Positions 50,254 through 59,520 are shown, numbered from the stretch's first letter. The stretch: DNA of 64,000 nucleotides from Elusimicrobiota bacterium (GCA_003450735.1 DMEZ01000015.1:62001-126000), one strand, 5' to 3'. Translations and numbers: made by a program. The notes: generated from the letters alone by a model not told the origin.

Positions 50254-51627
50254 ATGGCTGGTTCGGACAAGGACGACGACAGGAAGGGCGGAGGCTTCAT
50301 CCTCCCCGGCTCGGCCGCATCCGGCGCGGCGGGGACGGGCGTGGGCGGCGGTGCGGGCGGCGGCGGGCTCCTGTCCTTGCTGTTCGGGAAGCTGGGCCTC
50401 CTGGCGGTGCTCTTGGGCGCGGGGGGGACGGCCCTCGTCGTCTCGGGCCTGAAAGGCGGCGGCTCAGCCGCCCCCAGGCCGTCCGTTGACGCGCCCGACC
50501 TCAGCCCGCTCCGGGCCACCGTGCCCGTGCGCAAGCGCGACCCCGTCGGCAGCCGTTCGCTCAACTTCGCCCAGCAGAACCTAGACGGGAGCGCTCCTCC
50601 CGCGGCCTCGACCCCTCCTCCGGCCCAAGAGGGGCCCGTCCAGGACGCCGCAAGCCCGGACGCGGCCTTCACCGAGGAAGCCTTGAGCCAGCTCGCCGCG
50701 GCCCAGGGGGGGTCGGGGAGCCTTGAGAAGCTCCCGGGCCTGGGAGGCGCGGGCGGCGCGTCGGGTTCCTCCGGCGGATCGGGTGCGGGCTCCTCTTCCG
50801 CCGCCGGAAGCGCCGCTCAGGCGACGCCCCAGGACGCAGCGGCCGGCCGGGATGCCGCTCTTTCGGCCGCTGGAGGCCGCTCGGGCAAGCTCTCCTCGAT
50901 GCGCAACATGAAGCCTCTGCTGTCCCAGAGGCGGTCGGCGCAGGGCGTCCGCTCGCGCAACGCCATGGGCCAGCTCAAGTTCGCCAGCGGACAGTCCCGG
51001 CAGGCGGCGCTGAGCGGCAGCAGCGAGGCCCAGGCCAGCTATGCGGCCGGGGCTTTCGACCAGGCCCGGACACAGGGGGGAGGGCTCAGCAACGCCGGAG
51101 GCGGGGCCGGCGTGAGCGGCGGCGGAGGGGTGCCCTCCTTGGGGTCGGGCGCCCCGGCCCTCGACAACAAGAACACGGACCCCAGCGAGGCCTGTCCGTC
51201 GGATTGGACGACTGACGACACCGGGGTCTGCGCGCCCTCCGACATCGGCGGGGCCGCCGTTGCGACCCCCTGCCAGAGCACCGAGGAGCAGGTCAAGAAG
51301 ATGTACCTGTACGCCGGCATCGCCGCCGCGGCGGGGCTCGTCCTGTTCATCCTGGGCTTGAAGCTGCTGGCGACCGGGTGGGGGGCGCTTCTCCTCATCG
51401 CGGGATCGGCTCTGCTCGGGACGGCGCTCTTCCTATGGACGTCCGCCAAGCAGACCGCCGAGTCCAATGCCGAGCAGTGCGGCACCCAGAGTCTCTCGGG
51501 CCGTGAAGGGATCCTCTACACCGACTGCACCGAGGCGGCGACCTACTGCAAGCCGCGCATCAAGAACGTCAAGGAGTACAGCAGCTGCATGGTCTCTTAC
51601 CGGGAGAAGAACTGCAGGAAGCTCTGA
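50254..51627 (+). CDS. Gly/Ala-rich membrane protein 6 of the cluster
   Basis: A 457-residue protein. N-terminal DDDRKGGGFILPGSA, a poly-Gly segment, then a membrane span (about 47-63). VRKRDPVGSRSLNFAQQ, AMGQLKFASGQSRQA, SYAAGAFDQ and the cysteine module CPSDWTTDDTGVCAP follow in the same order as in the preceding large protein. A hydrophobic bundle (about 350-397) is followed by a Cys-rich tail of about 60 residues with six cysteines not found in protein 5. The ATG at 50254 is chosen because GGAGG (50244-50248) lies 5 nt upstream; an in-frame TTG 18 nt earlier is less likely. It is coupled to the small gene at 51627. Confidence 0.78.
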   Translation: MAGSDKDDDRKGGGFILPGSAASGAAGTGVGGGAGGGGLLSLLFGKLGLLAVLLGAGGTALVVSGLKGGGSAAPRPSVDAPDLSPLRATVPVRKRDPVGSRSLNFAQQNLDGSAPPAASTPPPAQEGPVQDAASPDAAFTEEALSQLAAAQGGSGSLEKLPGLGGAGGASGSSGGSGAGSSSAAGSAAQATPQDAAAGRDAALSAAGGRSGKLSSMRNMKPLLSQRRSAQGVRSRNAMGQLKFASGQSRQAALSGSSEAQASYAAGAFDQARTQGGGLSNAGGGAGVSGGGGVPSLGSGAPALDNKNTDPSEACPSDWTTDDTGVCAPSDIGGAAVATPCQSTEEQVKKMYLYAGIAAAAGLVLFILGLKLLATGWGALLLIAGSALLGTALFLWTSAKQTAESNAEQCGTQSLSGREGILYTDCTEAATYCKPRIKNVKEYSSCMVSYREKNCRKL

Positions 51628-51878
51628 TGCGGTTCAAACAGCTCGACGAGAGTTCTTGCCGCCGCCTGAACGTGGCGCTCGCCCTGGGGCTCTGGCTCGC
51701 CTCGGCGGCCGGGGCCGCCCTGGTCATCGGCCTGTGGCTCGATTTCGGGCATCTGCCCGGGTTGGGCTACCGGCTCCTCACCAGGACCGGGGCGGGCGTC
51801 CTGGCGGCGGCGACTCTCGGCATCTTCCTCTATTCCGGGGTCCTCATCAAGCCGGGGAAAGGGACACTGGACCCTTGA
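51627..51878 (+). CDS. small two-span membrane protein (repeat unit partner B)
   Basis: An 83-residue protein whose ATG overlaps the preceding stop (TGATG). Two hydrophobic segments (VALALGLWLASAAGAALVIG and TGAGVLAAATLGIFLYSGVL) are followed by a short basic end (IKPGKG). It matches the 79-residue protein at 49939 in size, topology and C-terminal pattern. Its last codon and stop overlap the -35 of the second duplicated promoter, so the promoter copy abuts the end of the operon. Confidence 0.75.
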   Translation: MRFKQLDESSCRRLNVALALGLWLASAAGAALVIGLWLDFGHLPGLGYRLLTRTGAGVLAAATLGIFLYSGVLIKPGKGTLDP

Positions 51879-51903
51879 CAAAGTTTTACCCTCTCTTTAC
51901 ACT
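51875..51903 (+). promoter_or_regulatory. consensus sigma70 promoter, copy 2 of a duplicated promoter
   Basis: TTGACA (51875-51880), 17 nt, TACACT (51898-51903). The segment from two bases before the CCC preceding TTGACA through TACACT differs from the copy at 42681-42709 at only two positions. It drives the second half of the cluster, starting at 51969. Confidence 0.85.
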
Positions 51904-51968
51904 GATTAGTGAGGGGCGGGGTTCTCGTCGAGGATTGCGTGCCGTTGCCGGTCGTCCCTTGGGGCCAT

Positions 51969-53276
51969 ATGAGCGAATTCCTTCAGCGGAATAAGAATAA
52001 AGGCGCACTGGCGCTCCTCCTGCTTTTCATGAAGCGAGGGAAGGGCGCGGGCCCCCTCCTGCTGCTCGTCATCCTGCTCGGCGGCATCTTCATCGTCCCC
52101 TCCGGCATCGTCGGCCGGGTCCCATGGGCCGCCAAGCTCGCCGATGCCATCGGCCTGGGCCGCTTCGTCGGAGCCGGAGGCTCGGGGGGGGGCGACCTGG
52201 AGTACGCGCTCAACTCCGAAAGGACCAAGCGCAGCTTGGCCCTCGCGTCCGCTCCATCGGATTACTACGGCAAGTCCACCGTGGGCCTCGTCAAGGGCGA
52301 CAAGAGCTTCCTGGACGATAAGGGGAACATGGGCAAGGTCAACGACACGCTCGCCAAGTCGGGCGGCAAGAGCGTCGGCGGGATCCTCAACCCCGAGGAC
52401 GCCCAGAAGAACGAGGGCGTGTCGGTGGACGAGGACGAGCTCCGCAGCGGCCTGATGAACAACGCGTTCGCGGGCGTGATGGGCGGCGGCAAGGGCTTGG
52501 GCGGCGGAGCCGGACTTGCCGCGGGCCAGAGCCTCTCGGGCTTCGACGGCGTCAACAACGGCGGCTCCAGCGCCAGCCTCGACAAGGGCCGCGCGGCCGA
52601 CAACGTGGCCGACATGGTCAAGAACACCCTCGACAACACGGCGGTCCCCTCGCTCGGAGGCCGCTCCATCGCCGGCGCCGCCGGAGGCAAGCTGGGCTGG
52701 CGCCAGATGTCGGGGCTCAAGACGACCCAGAGCCGGGTCTTCGGCACGCCCACGGGCGGGAAGAGCACGGTGATGTACCAGCTGGCCGAGGGGCGGGCCT
52801 ACAGCATCGCGGCCGCCCCGCCGCCGGGCAACTGCCCCGACCCCTCCTGCCCCAAGGAGTACGCGTCCCACGCGGGCGGGGCCGTCTTCGACGGCGCGCG
52901 CCCGGGCGGCACCATCTTGACCGCGAGCGCCATCGGCGAGACCGCCGTCCCGGTCACGCCGGACGCGACGCAGACCGAGGCGCTCATCAACGAGGCCAAT
53001 CAGCTCGAGGGCGACGCCAAGAAATGCGAGGAAGCCGAGAGGAACTACGGGCACCAGGAGCGCGCCAGCATGGCCAAGATCCAGCGCTTCTCCGACCAGC
53101 TCGTCAACATGGGCTGCAACAGCGGAAGCTGCAGCCGCTCCAAGGCCGAGCGGTGCCGCGCGGTCGGCGATCAGATGAAGGCCGAGTGCAATACCTATAA
53201 CGGGATCGCCCAGCAGAAGGCGAACGCCTGCCCGATGATGAACGGGCAGTCGACGCAGATGAACTGCAACCAGTGA
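51969..53276 (+). CDS. Gly-rich membrane protein 7 of the cluster, Cys-rich C-terminus
   Basis: A 435-residue protein. The basic N-terminus (MSEFLQRNKNKGALALLLLF, then MKRGKGAG) leads to a strong membrane span at about 24-46. A soluble region of about 300 residues follows, with Gly/Ser/Ala-rich stretches, RQMSGLKTTQSRVFG (position of the QLKFA block) and a GNCPDPSCPKEY cysteine module. The C-terminal 90 residues are helical with eight or more cysteines (GCNSGSCSRSKAERC, ACPMMNGQ). An in-frame GTG at 51909 would add 20 residues and would be leaderless; ATG 51969 is preferred because the charged start is typical. It lacks the C-terminal membrane bundle. Function unknown. Confidence 0.72.
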   Translation: MSEFLQRNKNKGALALLLLFMKRGKGAGPLLLLVILLGGIFIVPSGIVGRVPWAAKLADAIGLGRFVGAGGSGGGDLEYALNSERTKRSLALASAPSDYYGKSTVGLVKGDKSFLDDKGNMGKVNDTLAKSGGKSVGGILNPEDAQKNEGVSVDEDELRSGLMNNAFAGVMGGGKGLGGGAGLAAGQSLSGFDGVNNGGSSASLDKGRAADNVADMVKNTLDNTAVPSLGGRSIAGAAGGKLGWRQMSGLKTTQSRVFGTPTGGKSTVMYQLAEGRAYSIAAAPPPGNCPDPSCPKEYASHAGGAVFDGARPGGTILTASAIGETAVPVTPDATQTEALINEANQLEGDAKKCEEAERNYGHQERASMAKIQRFSDQLVNMGCNSGSCSRSKAERCRAVGDQMKAECNTYNGIAQQKANACPMMNGQSTQMNCNQ

Positions 53277-53335
53277 GGACATCTGTCTATCCTTGACGAC
53301 ATGATGAAGCGCAAGAACGACGACAGGGAGGTCGT

Positions 53336-55939
53336 ATGAACCCCGTGAACCCCGACAACGAGCCGAAACTGCCGTCCTTCAAGTCCCAGCAGAAGAAGGA
53401 GGATAAGAAAGGCGGCGCCCTGCCCAGCGGCGCGGGCAAGGAGATGCCCTCTTTCCTCAAGAGCTTCCCGAAGGGGACGGCTCCGATGATGCGCGTGCGC
53501 GGCTTCGGCGGAGGAGCCTCGCTCGTGGAGCGGCTGAAATCCCTTCGGAAGAAGGACCTGGCCTTCATCGCGGCCGGCCTCTCGGTCCTCGTCATGGCGC
53601 CGCTGGCGGAGCACTTCCTGATGAGCCCGGAGGACCAGGCCGGGCAGCTCCAGAAGGGCTTCAGCTCGAACTCGGCCTTCCCGGGCGACGTGGGCAGCAT
53701 CTACGACCCGGGCGCGGGCGGCTTCTCGCCCGGCGGCCTGCTCGGCCAGGGCAGCGACGTCATCACCCCGCTCAACGTGCGCGATCCCAGCGCCCTCATC
53801 ATGGGCCCCGGGGCCACGCAGAAGCCCTCCGCCACGGTGGAGGCGCCGCCGCCGCCCAAGGCGGACAGCAGCTCCTGGAAGGACGCGCTGACCTCGGCCG
53901 CCCAGAAGGGCGCCGGCGCGGCGACCCGGAAAGCGTCGCTGCCGATGCCCCACCCGAAGCTCGCGGCGGGCATGCGCGGCCTGGGAGCGGTCGGCGGCGG
54001 GGGCGGGGGCTCCTACAGCCTGCCGGCCCTCAACGCGGGGAACGTGCCCAACCGGGCCGGCGGCTCGAACTCCCTGATGAAGGTCCAGTCCGCCCCGGGG
54101 TTCCGGGGGGCGGCCTCGCGCGCGTCCCAGGCGGGCGGCGGCTCCGAGGCCATGAAGGCCGGAGGCGCTAGGCAGGGCGACATGATGAACAGGGGCGGCG
54201 CCGGCGCGGCTCTCGACAATGCGGCCAAGGAAGCCATCCCCGGCGGGAAGGGCTTCGGCGGCGGCGGCCCGGGCGCGGGCGATGAGACGAAGGCGCCGGG
54301 CTACGCCAAGCCGGACCACAACAAGAACCTCGGCGAGTCGCTCGCCTACCTCAAGCAGAAGATGGAGATGGAGAAGGCGCTCGACCTCAAGTGGAAGAAG
54401 AAGGCGTGGTACGAGTTCGAGCGGCAGAAGATGATCGAGGAGAGCATCATCAAATCCGCCATCGAGAACCTGCTCGGGAAGGGGCTCTTCGAGCCGATGG
54501 GCAAGGCGATGGCCGACCTGTTCGGCAACCTGACGGGCTCGGCGGGGCCGGCGGGGTATATGTGCTTCAAGGCGGGGCAGAAGCCCTTCACGCTGAGCGC
54601 CGACGAGTATAAGAAGCGCAAGACCGACCTCGAGATGAACGGCTTCACCTGCGGCGCGTACGGCAAGCCGGACAGCGGCGGAGGAGAGGAGACGCCGGGC
54701 TCCAAGACCGACAGCTCGGTCAACCAGGTCGGGCCGGTCGGGCCGGACGGCTCGACGGGGCAGACGAACTATGCCAACTCGGTCCTGGGCAAGAACTGGG
54801 GCGAGAGGAACGGGCAATACGACTCGTCGCTGAATGGGCTGTCCAACTCCATCAGCGGGCTGAACTCGAGCGACCCGGCGCTCAAGGCGCTCCAGGGCAA
54901 GCTCCAGTCGGCCAAGGCGGACCTGGACAACGCGTCGGCGTCCATGTCCAAGGCGAAGGGGTTCAACACCGAAGGCCTCACGGGGCTGGCTTCGGCCAAC
55001 CAGAACCTGGGGCAGGTGCGCGCGAAGCACAAGGAGTACGGGATCAACGAGAACAAGTCGGTCAACGGCGCGGGCACCGCGGTCTTGAACCTCTCGCATC
55101 TGTCCCAAGCCGGCGAGGGGGACAAGAAGTTCGGCTTCATCAAGGACGCTAAAGCGCTCGATGAGGCGGTGAAGCAGATGCAGGAAGGCTCCGCTGAGGC
55201 CGACAAGGCGGAGTCCCAGAGCGCTCTCCTCGAGTCGGCCAAGAGCACGGCCAGGACGGCGCAAGGGAAGTACGGGGCCGCGATGAAGAGCTATGAGGCG
55301 GCGGAGCCTCTGGCGGCGAGGGCGATCACGGCGAAGGAGAAGCTGATCGAGGACTACAACGCGGGCGCGGGCGGGATCAAAATCGAGCCGGCGAGCCCCA
55401 TCGTGAAGTCCTTCGCCGACGCCAACGAGAAGTTCGGCATGGCCAAGACGCAGGGGCGCATCGCGCTGGAGGGGACGCGCAACGCGCTCGTGAAGACGAA
55501 CTTGGCCATCAAGGAGGGCAACGCGGCCGACGGCCTGCTGGTCGGCGACGGGAAGACCGCGACCGGCTCCAAGAGCGAGGTCGTGACGAAGACGCAGGAG
55601 GCGGTCGAGAAGGTGAGGGCGCTGCAGGAAGAGCACAAGACGGCCGGCCCCGTCGCGAAGGATTACAGCGCCGACATCGACAAGCTGACCCCCAATGACG
55701 TCGCCGGCCTCAAGGACAGCAAGGGGAATCCGATCACCCCGGACAAGGTGAAGACGCTGACGGACTACGTCACGAACCGCGACAACGCCAAGACCGCGAT
55801 CGAGACCGCGCAGGCCGCGTACACGAAAGCCGACGAAACGAACAAGAAGGTGACCAAAGCCAACAACACGGCGGAAGAGGCCTACAGCTCGAAGGAAAAG
55901 GGCTCGAACGGGCTCGCCGAGGCCGCCGCGGCGAACTAG
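53336..55939 (+). CDS. Gly-rich membrane protein 8 of the cluster, long coiled-coil C-terminus
   Basis: An 867-residue protein. N-terminal KKEDKKGGALPSG is the shared basic GG motif; one membrane span lies at about 75-94 (LAFIAAGLSVLVMAPLAEHF). Low-complexity Gly/Ala/Pro sequence follows to about residue 330. A charged amphipathic helix rich in Lys/Glu (KMEMEKALDLKWKKKAWYEF) comes next, then a small Cys-containing segment (YMCFKAGQKPF, FTCGAYGKP). The last 350 residues are Ala/Lys/Glu-rich with heptad-like spacing, probably a long coiled coil or helical rod. GGAGG precedes the ATG. It ends 17 bp before a strong terminator. A scaffold role outside the inner membrane is inferred. Confidence 0.75.
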   Translation: MNPVNPDNEPKLPSFKSQQKKEDKKGGALPSGAGKEMPSFLKSFPKGTAPMMRVRGFGGGASLVERLKSLRKKDLAFIAAGLSVLVMAPLAEHFLMSPEDQAGQLQKGFSSNSAFPGDVGSIYDPGAGGFSPGGLLGQGSDVITPLNVRDPSALIMGPGATQKPSATVEAPPPPKADSSSWKDALTSAAQKGAGAATRKASLPMPHPKLAAGMRGLGAVGGGGGGSYSLPALNAGNVPNRAGGSNSLMKVQSAPGFRGAASRASQAGGGSEAMKAGGARQGDMMNRGGAGAALDNAAKEAIPGGKGFGGGGPGAGDETKAPGYAKPDHNKNLGESLAYLKQKMEMEKALDLKWKKKAWYEFERQKMIEESIIKSAIENLLGKGLFEPMGKAMADLFGNLTGSAGPAGYMCFKAGQKPFTLSADEYKKRKTDLEMNGFTCGAYGKPDSGGGEETPGSKTDSSVNQVGPVGPDGSTGQTNYANSVLGKNWGERNGQYDSSLNGLSNSISGLNSSDPALKALQGKLQSAKADLDNASASMSKAKGFNTEGLTGLASANQNLGQVRAKHKEYGINENKSVNGAGTAVLNLSHLSQAGEGDKKFGFIKDAKALDEAVKQMQEGSAEADKAESQSALLESAKSTARTAQGKYGAAMKSYEAAEPLAARAITAKEKLIEDYNAGAGGIKIEPASPIVKSFADANEKFGMAKTQGRIALEGTRNALVKTNLAIKEGNAADGLLVGDGKTATGSKSEVVTKTQEAVEKVRALQEEHKTAGPVAKDYSADIDKLTPNDVAGLKDSKGNPITPDKVKTLTDYVTNRDNAKTAIETAQAAYTKADETNKKVTKANNTAEEAYSSKEKGSNGLAEAAAAN

Positions 55940-55955
55940 CGGTCCGAAGCGGCTG

Positions 55956-55989
55956 AAGAACCGGGCGGCCGAAAGGCCGCCCGGTTCTT
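55956..55989 (+). terminator. strong hairpin terminator ending the membrane-protein cluster
   Basis: AAGAACCGGGCGGCC (55956-55970) and GGCCGCCCGGTTCTT (55975-55989) form a perfect 15-bp stem closed by a GAAA tetraloop. The T-rich 3' arm ends the stem, after which there is no long T-run. Confidence 0.9.
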
Positions 55990-56032
55990 ATGTAGGACCA
56001 AAGTCCTATTTTCCTCATAGGCCAGGAAGACC

Positions 56033-56062
56033 TTGCCCGGTGGGCCTTTCTACTGGTAAACT
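56033..56062 (+). promoter_or_regulatory. promoter for the 1133-residue exported protein
   Basis: TTGCCC (56033-56038), 18 nt, TAAACT (56057-56062), with GGAGG (56090-56094) 6 nt before the ATG at 56101. The upstream gap also holds the inverted repeat TAGGAC/GTCCTA (55993-55998, 56003-56008). Confidence 0.6.
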
Positions 56063-56100
56063 ACTTCATCAGCAACGCTTTCCGTTCGCGGAGGATGCCT

Positions 56101-59100
56101 ATGAACGCCGAGACCTCTCGTCGTGTGATCCCATTTCTAGTTTTGACGTTCTGCGCGGTCTCAGCCGGCGGTGCGCAGGCCGCGCAGTGGTTCAAGTACA
56201 ACGTCGTCGGCAACCAGGCGGCGGCCCTCGCCCAGATGGACGGTAAGGAGCGCGGCTTCTACGCCCAGTCGGGCGAACCCCAGGCCGGCCTGACCCTCTA
56301 CCTCGACAAGAAGTCCAAGAGGCGGTCGAAGAGCCGCTTCGAGATGCACAGCGGCAGCCTCGTGCTGGTCTGGCCCAACGAGAAGGGGGGCGCGGCCCTC
56401 GACGTACCCCGCTGCGAGAGGGGCGTCTCGGTGGGTTCTGTGGCCCTCTGCTACAACGTCGTCGCCCAGCGCGAGCAGAACGACAGCGCCACCGACGCGG
56501 TCCCCGGCGCGAACACGAGCGGCCCGGCGGCCTGGCACAAGGGGAAGGTCAACGGCAAGGACTATTACTACACCGAGGCGGACCTTCAAAAGGGCGGCCC
56601 GGTGCAGCTCTATACGAAGCCCGTCGAGGAGCCCGGAGCGCTCTCCGGCGACACGCTGAAGAAGGGGGCCAAGGGGGCGTGGAGCTTCCAGCCCAAGGGC
56701 GGCAAGGCCCTCAAGGCCGACCCCGTCGCCTGGAGCAAGCTCTCCTCCGAGGAGGTCAGCCGGGCCCTCGCAGGCGACTCCGGCGCCGTCCCGGGACGCA
56801 AGCCGGGAGACGTGCCGGACATCGATGGCTCGCCCGTGGCCGGCCAGGACGACAAGCGCGACTCGTTCGAGCAGAGCATCGCCCCGCTCTTCCGGGGCCA
56901 TGAAGACAAGCTGGCCGCCCGGCTCTACGAGCTGATCTGGGAGAAGCGCGCCCCCGGCTCCTTCGTGAGCGAGGAGGCCCGCAAGGCGCAGGACGACGCC
57001 GGCAAGGGCGAGGCCCTCAAAGCGGCCGACCTCGCCGCCATCACGGCCTGGGTCCAGCGCGATACCTACCGCGCGGCTCTGCTCTACTACGCGATCGGCC
57101 CGGGGAACTCCGACACGAGCTGGATGAAGGGCAATCCCAAGCTCCAGAGCCTCTTCTCGGACCGCGCGGCCAATCCGAAGTTCCAGGCCATCGAGAGCGA
57201 CCTCGTGGCCTGCCTCGGGCGCTGGGCCGGCGGAGAGGCCTCGAAGGACAGATGCTCCGAGGCCGCGACGGCCGAGAACCCGCTCAAGAAGCCGCTGGCG
57301 GGAGGGGCCGAGACGCGCATCCCCTGGCTCGAGGCCTTCCTGGCCGACGCTTCGGTCGAGGCCAACAAGCTGCTCACGCCGGACGTCCGCAAGGAGATCC
57401 AGGACGCCATCAACCGCCTTCGCTCAGGCGCCGGGACCGCCGGCGAGACTCCCTCCGTGGACGGCCGCGGCGGCGGCAAGCAGCCGCCGGCCGGGGTCAA
57501 CCTGACCAAGCCCTTCGGCGTGGCGGAGCTCTTCGGCAAGTGGGGCGACTACAACGTCCTCTACGTGGACGGGCGCAAGATCGCCGTCGTTCTGCGCAAC
57601 TCGAAGGCCTCGGACGCGGCGCCCAACCAGCTCAACACCGAGGTCGGCATCTACGACATCACCAACGAATCCGACATCTTCGGGCGGCGCTTCTCCCTGG
57701 ATTACCGGGGGGCGAAGGAACCCTTCGTCCTCGACGACCGCAACGCGAAGGGCAAGCGCTACGTCCTGGAGTTCGTCCCCCAGGGCAACGACAAGGTCAT
57801 CAGCATCAAGAGCGGCGATGGCGGCAAGAACGAGTACTCCAGCGAGAAGCCCTACGACATCACCCTCAACAAGCTCTTCCAGCACCGGGCCGAGAAGGTC
57901 AAGGAGATGGGCAACCTCGTCGAGGTCGGCGGGCAGAAGTACTACGTTTCGGCCGAGTCCTCCGACCGGGGCTCCCTGCTCTTCTGGAACGAGAAGACTC
58001 TCTCCGGCCAGGCCGGGACGAGCCTGCAGCCCGAGATGATGGCCTACGTCAACCGGAAGGTCGGCGGCGTCGTTTCCAACATCAAGGACCAGGTCAGCCT
58101 GGGCAAGGTCGGCGCCAAGTGGTACGACCTCAAGTGGAACTCGCAGCTCGGCATCTGGCAGCCGGTCGTTGGGACGGAGCCCAAGCCGGAAGCCCCGCCC
58201 ACGACTCCCGGCACGGGGACGACCTCCCCTGGGACGACCTCTCCCGGGACGACTTCTCCGGGAACCACCGCGCCGAGCGGGGGCACCTACATCGGCTCCG
58301 ACGGCTGGCCTGTGTACCAGGCCTACACCTCGGACGGGCCCTTCGCCGGCCCGCTCAACAAGGCCCTCCGCGCCGACCTCTATTCGGACATCGTCCGCTT
58401 CTACGACAAGAGGCCGGCGGAAGGGGCGTCGTACAGCCCGCTCGAGACGGGCGTCCTGTGGCGGGTGTACGTCGAGCTGGCCAAGGCGAAGAATCCGCCG
58501 GAGATCTCGTTCCCCATCCCCCTGCCCTTCATCGGGAAATCCGTGCGCTCGGCTCCGGCCGTCATCGGCGGGAGGATCCTGCGCACCGACACCTCGGAGG
58601 GCGTCCTCTACATCGACGTGGAGAAGGGGCTGGAAGGCTCCGGCAGCAACCTGAACTTCAGGCAGGTCGCCGCGCACCGGCGGGGCTCCTCGTTCCAGGT
58701 GCCCAGCAAGCTCATCATGGAAGACCTCCTGCCGCTCATCGGGTACAAGCCCGGCGCGGTGGTCACGGCCTCGAAGAACCTGGAGGCCCAGCTGGTCAAG
58801 CGCAAGGCCAAGACCCTCGTCTCGGTCAACGGGTTCGAGAACGGGAAGCTCGTCTACGTCGTGATCCCGCTCGAAGGCGGCAGCAAGCTCGAGGCGATCG
58901 ACAAGATCTTCCCGCCGCCCATCGTGGAGGACTTCACGCCCGGGCAGGCGGCTCCGGACAGCCCCGAAGGGGTCGCTCTGGACGCCTCCTCGGGCGGCAT
59001 CACGTGGACGGAGTTCGACGACGGCTATCAGCCCAAGGACGGCCCGCTCGAGGTCGCGCCGGGCAAGACGCTCGAAGCCAAGGTCGTCGCCAGCCACAAG

Positions 59101-59502
59101 ACCGGCGACAAGTACGACGCCGTCGTCTACGAGGTGAAGGAGGAGGAGAAGTACCACTACTACCTCGCCTTCTCCGTGCGCTCCGCGGACGGCGCCTACG
59201 CGCGGCAGCCCAAGTACCCGCTCGACCTGCGCCTGAACAGCGGCAAGCCGCTCTTCGCCGACGGCAAGGGCGGGGCGCGGGGCGTCGTGCTGGCCAAAGT
59301 CCCGGAGAGCGGAGCCGAAGGGCAGTTCCGTCTCGACGTGCCCCCCAGCCTGCTCGGCGGATCGAACGACTATCAGGCCTCGGCCTGCCGGGCCTTCTAC
59401 GACGCGCCATCCGCCCGGAAGCGGAACGTGCAGGGCGTCGTCGTCTGGTGGGGCATGAGCGAAGAGGCGGCCAAGAAGAAAGCCGGTTATCCGGAGAAGT
59501 GA
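56101..59502 (+). CDS. large exported multidomain protein, unknown
   Basis: A 1133-residue protein with a Sec signal (VIPFLVLTFCAVSAGGAQA). The mature part contains an N-terminal beta-rich region (to about 270), a helical region (about 270-450), a domain with FGKWGDYNVLYVDGRKIAVV and EVGIYDITNESDIFGRRF, a Thr/Ser/Pro/Gly linker with four tandem GTTSP-type units (706-725), and further beta-rich domains ending in RNVQGVVVWWGMSEE. I recognise no family. The ATG at 56101 is preferred over 56095 from the spacing to GGAGG. It has its own promoter, with a terminator on each side, and lies between the membrane cluster and the SecA-like gene. Confidence 0.78.
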   Translation: MNAETSRRVIPFLVLTFCAVSAGGAQAAQWFKYNVVGNQAAALAQMDGKERGFYAQSGEPQAGLTLYLDKKSKRRSKSRFEMHSGSLVLVWPNEKGGAALDVPRCERGVSVGSVALCYNVVAQREQNDSATDAVPGANTSGPAAWHKGKVNGKDYYYTEADLQKGGPVQLYTKPVEEPGALSGDTLKKGAKGAWSFQPKGGKALKADPVAWSKLSSEEVSRALAGDSGAVPGRKPGDVPDIDGSPVAGQDDKRDSFEQSIAPLFRGHEDKLAARLYELIWEKRAPGSFVSEEARKAQDDAGKGEALKAADLAAITAWVQRDTYRAALLYYAIGPGNSDTSWMKGNPKLQSLFSDRAANPKFQAIESDLVACLGRWAGGEASKDRCSEAATAENPLKKPLAGGAETRIPWLEAFLADASVEANKLLTPDVRKEIQDAINRLRSGAGTAGETPSVDGRGGGKQPPAGVNLTKPFGVAELFGKWGDYNVLYVDGRKIAVVLRNSKASDAAPNQLNTEVGIYDITNESDIFGRRFSLDYRGAKEPFVLDDRNAKGKRYVLEFVPQGNDKVISIKSGDGGKNEYSSEKPYDITLNKLFQHRAEKVKEMGNLVEVGGQKYYVSAESSDRGSLLFWNEKTLSGQAGTSLQPEMMAYVNRKVGGVVSNIKDQVSLGKVGAKWYDLKWNSQLGIWQPVVGTEPKPEAPPTTPGTGTTSPGTTSPGTTSPGTTAPSGGTYIGSDGWPVYQAYTSDGPFAGPLNKALRADLYSDIVRFYDKRPAEGASYSPLETGVLWRVYVELAKAKNPPEISFPIPLPFIGKSVRSAPAVIGGRILRTDTSEGVLYIDVEKGLEGSGSNLNFRQVAAHRRGSSFQVPSKLIMEDLLPLIGYKPGAVVTASKNLEAQLVKRKAKTLVSVNGFENGKLVYVVIPLEGGSKLEAIDKIFPPPIVEDFTPGQAAPDSPEGVALDASSGGITWTEFDDGYQPKDGPLEVAPGKTLEAKVVASHKTGDKYDAVVYEVKEEEKYHYYLAFSVRSADGAYARQPKYPLDLRLNSGKPLFADGKGGARGVVLAKVPESGAEGQFRLDVPPSLLGGSNDYQASACRAFYDAPSARKRNVQGVVVWWGMSEEAAKKKAGYPEK
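58216..58275 (+). repeat. 15-bp tandem repeat, four units
   Basis: Four head-to-tail 15-bp units beginning GGGACGACCT (last unit diverged) encode GTTSP, GTTSP, GTTSP, GTTAP, a flexible interdomain linker in the large exported protein. Confidence 0.9.
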
Positions 59503-59520
59503 CGACTTCGTAGGACGGAG

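Noticed and set aside
43827..53380. K/R-GGGF motifs read as type IV prepilin cleavage sites.
   Set aside because: The motif is separated from the membrane span by 15-60 polar or Gly-rich residues and lacks the Glu at position five, unlike the TadE-like protein at 40423.
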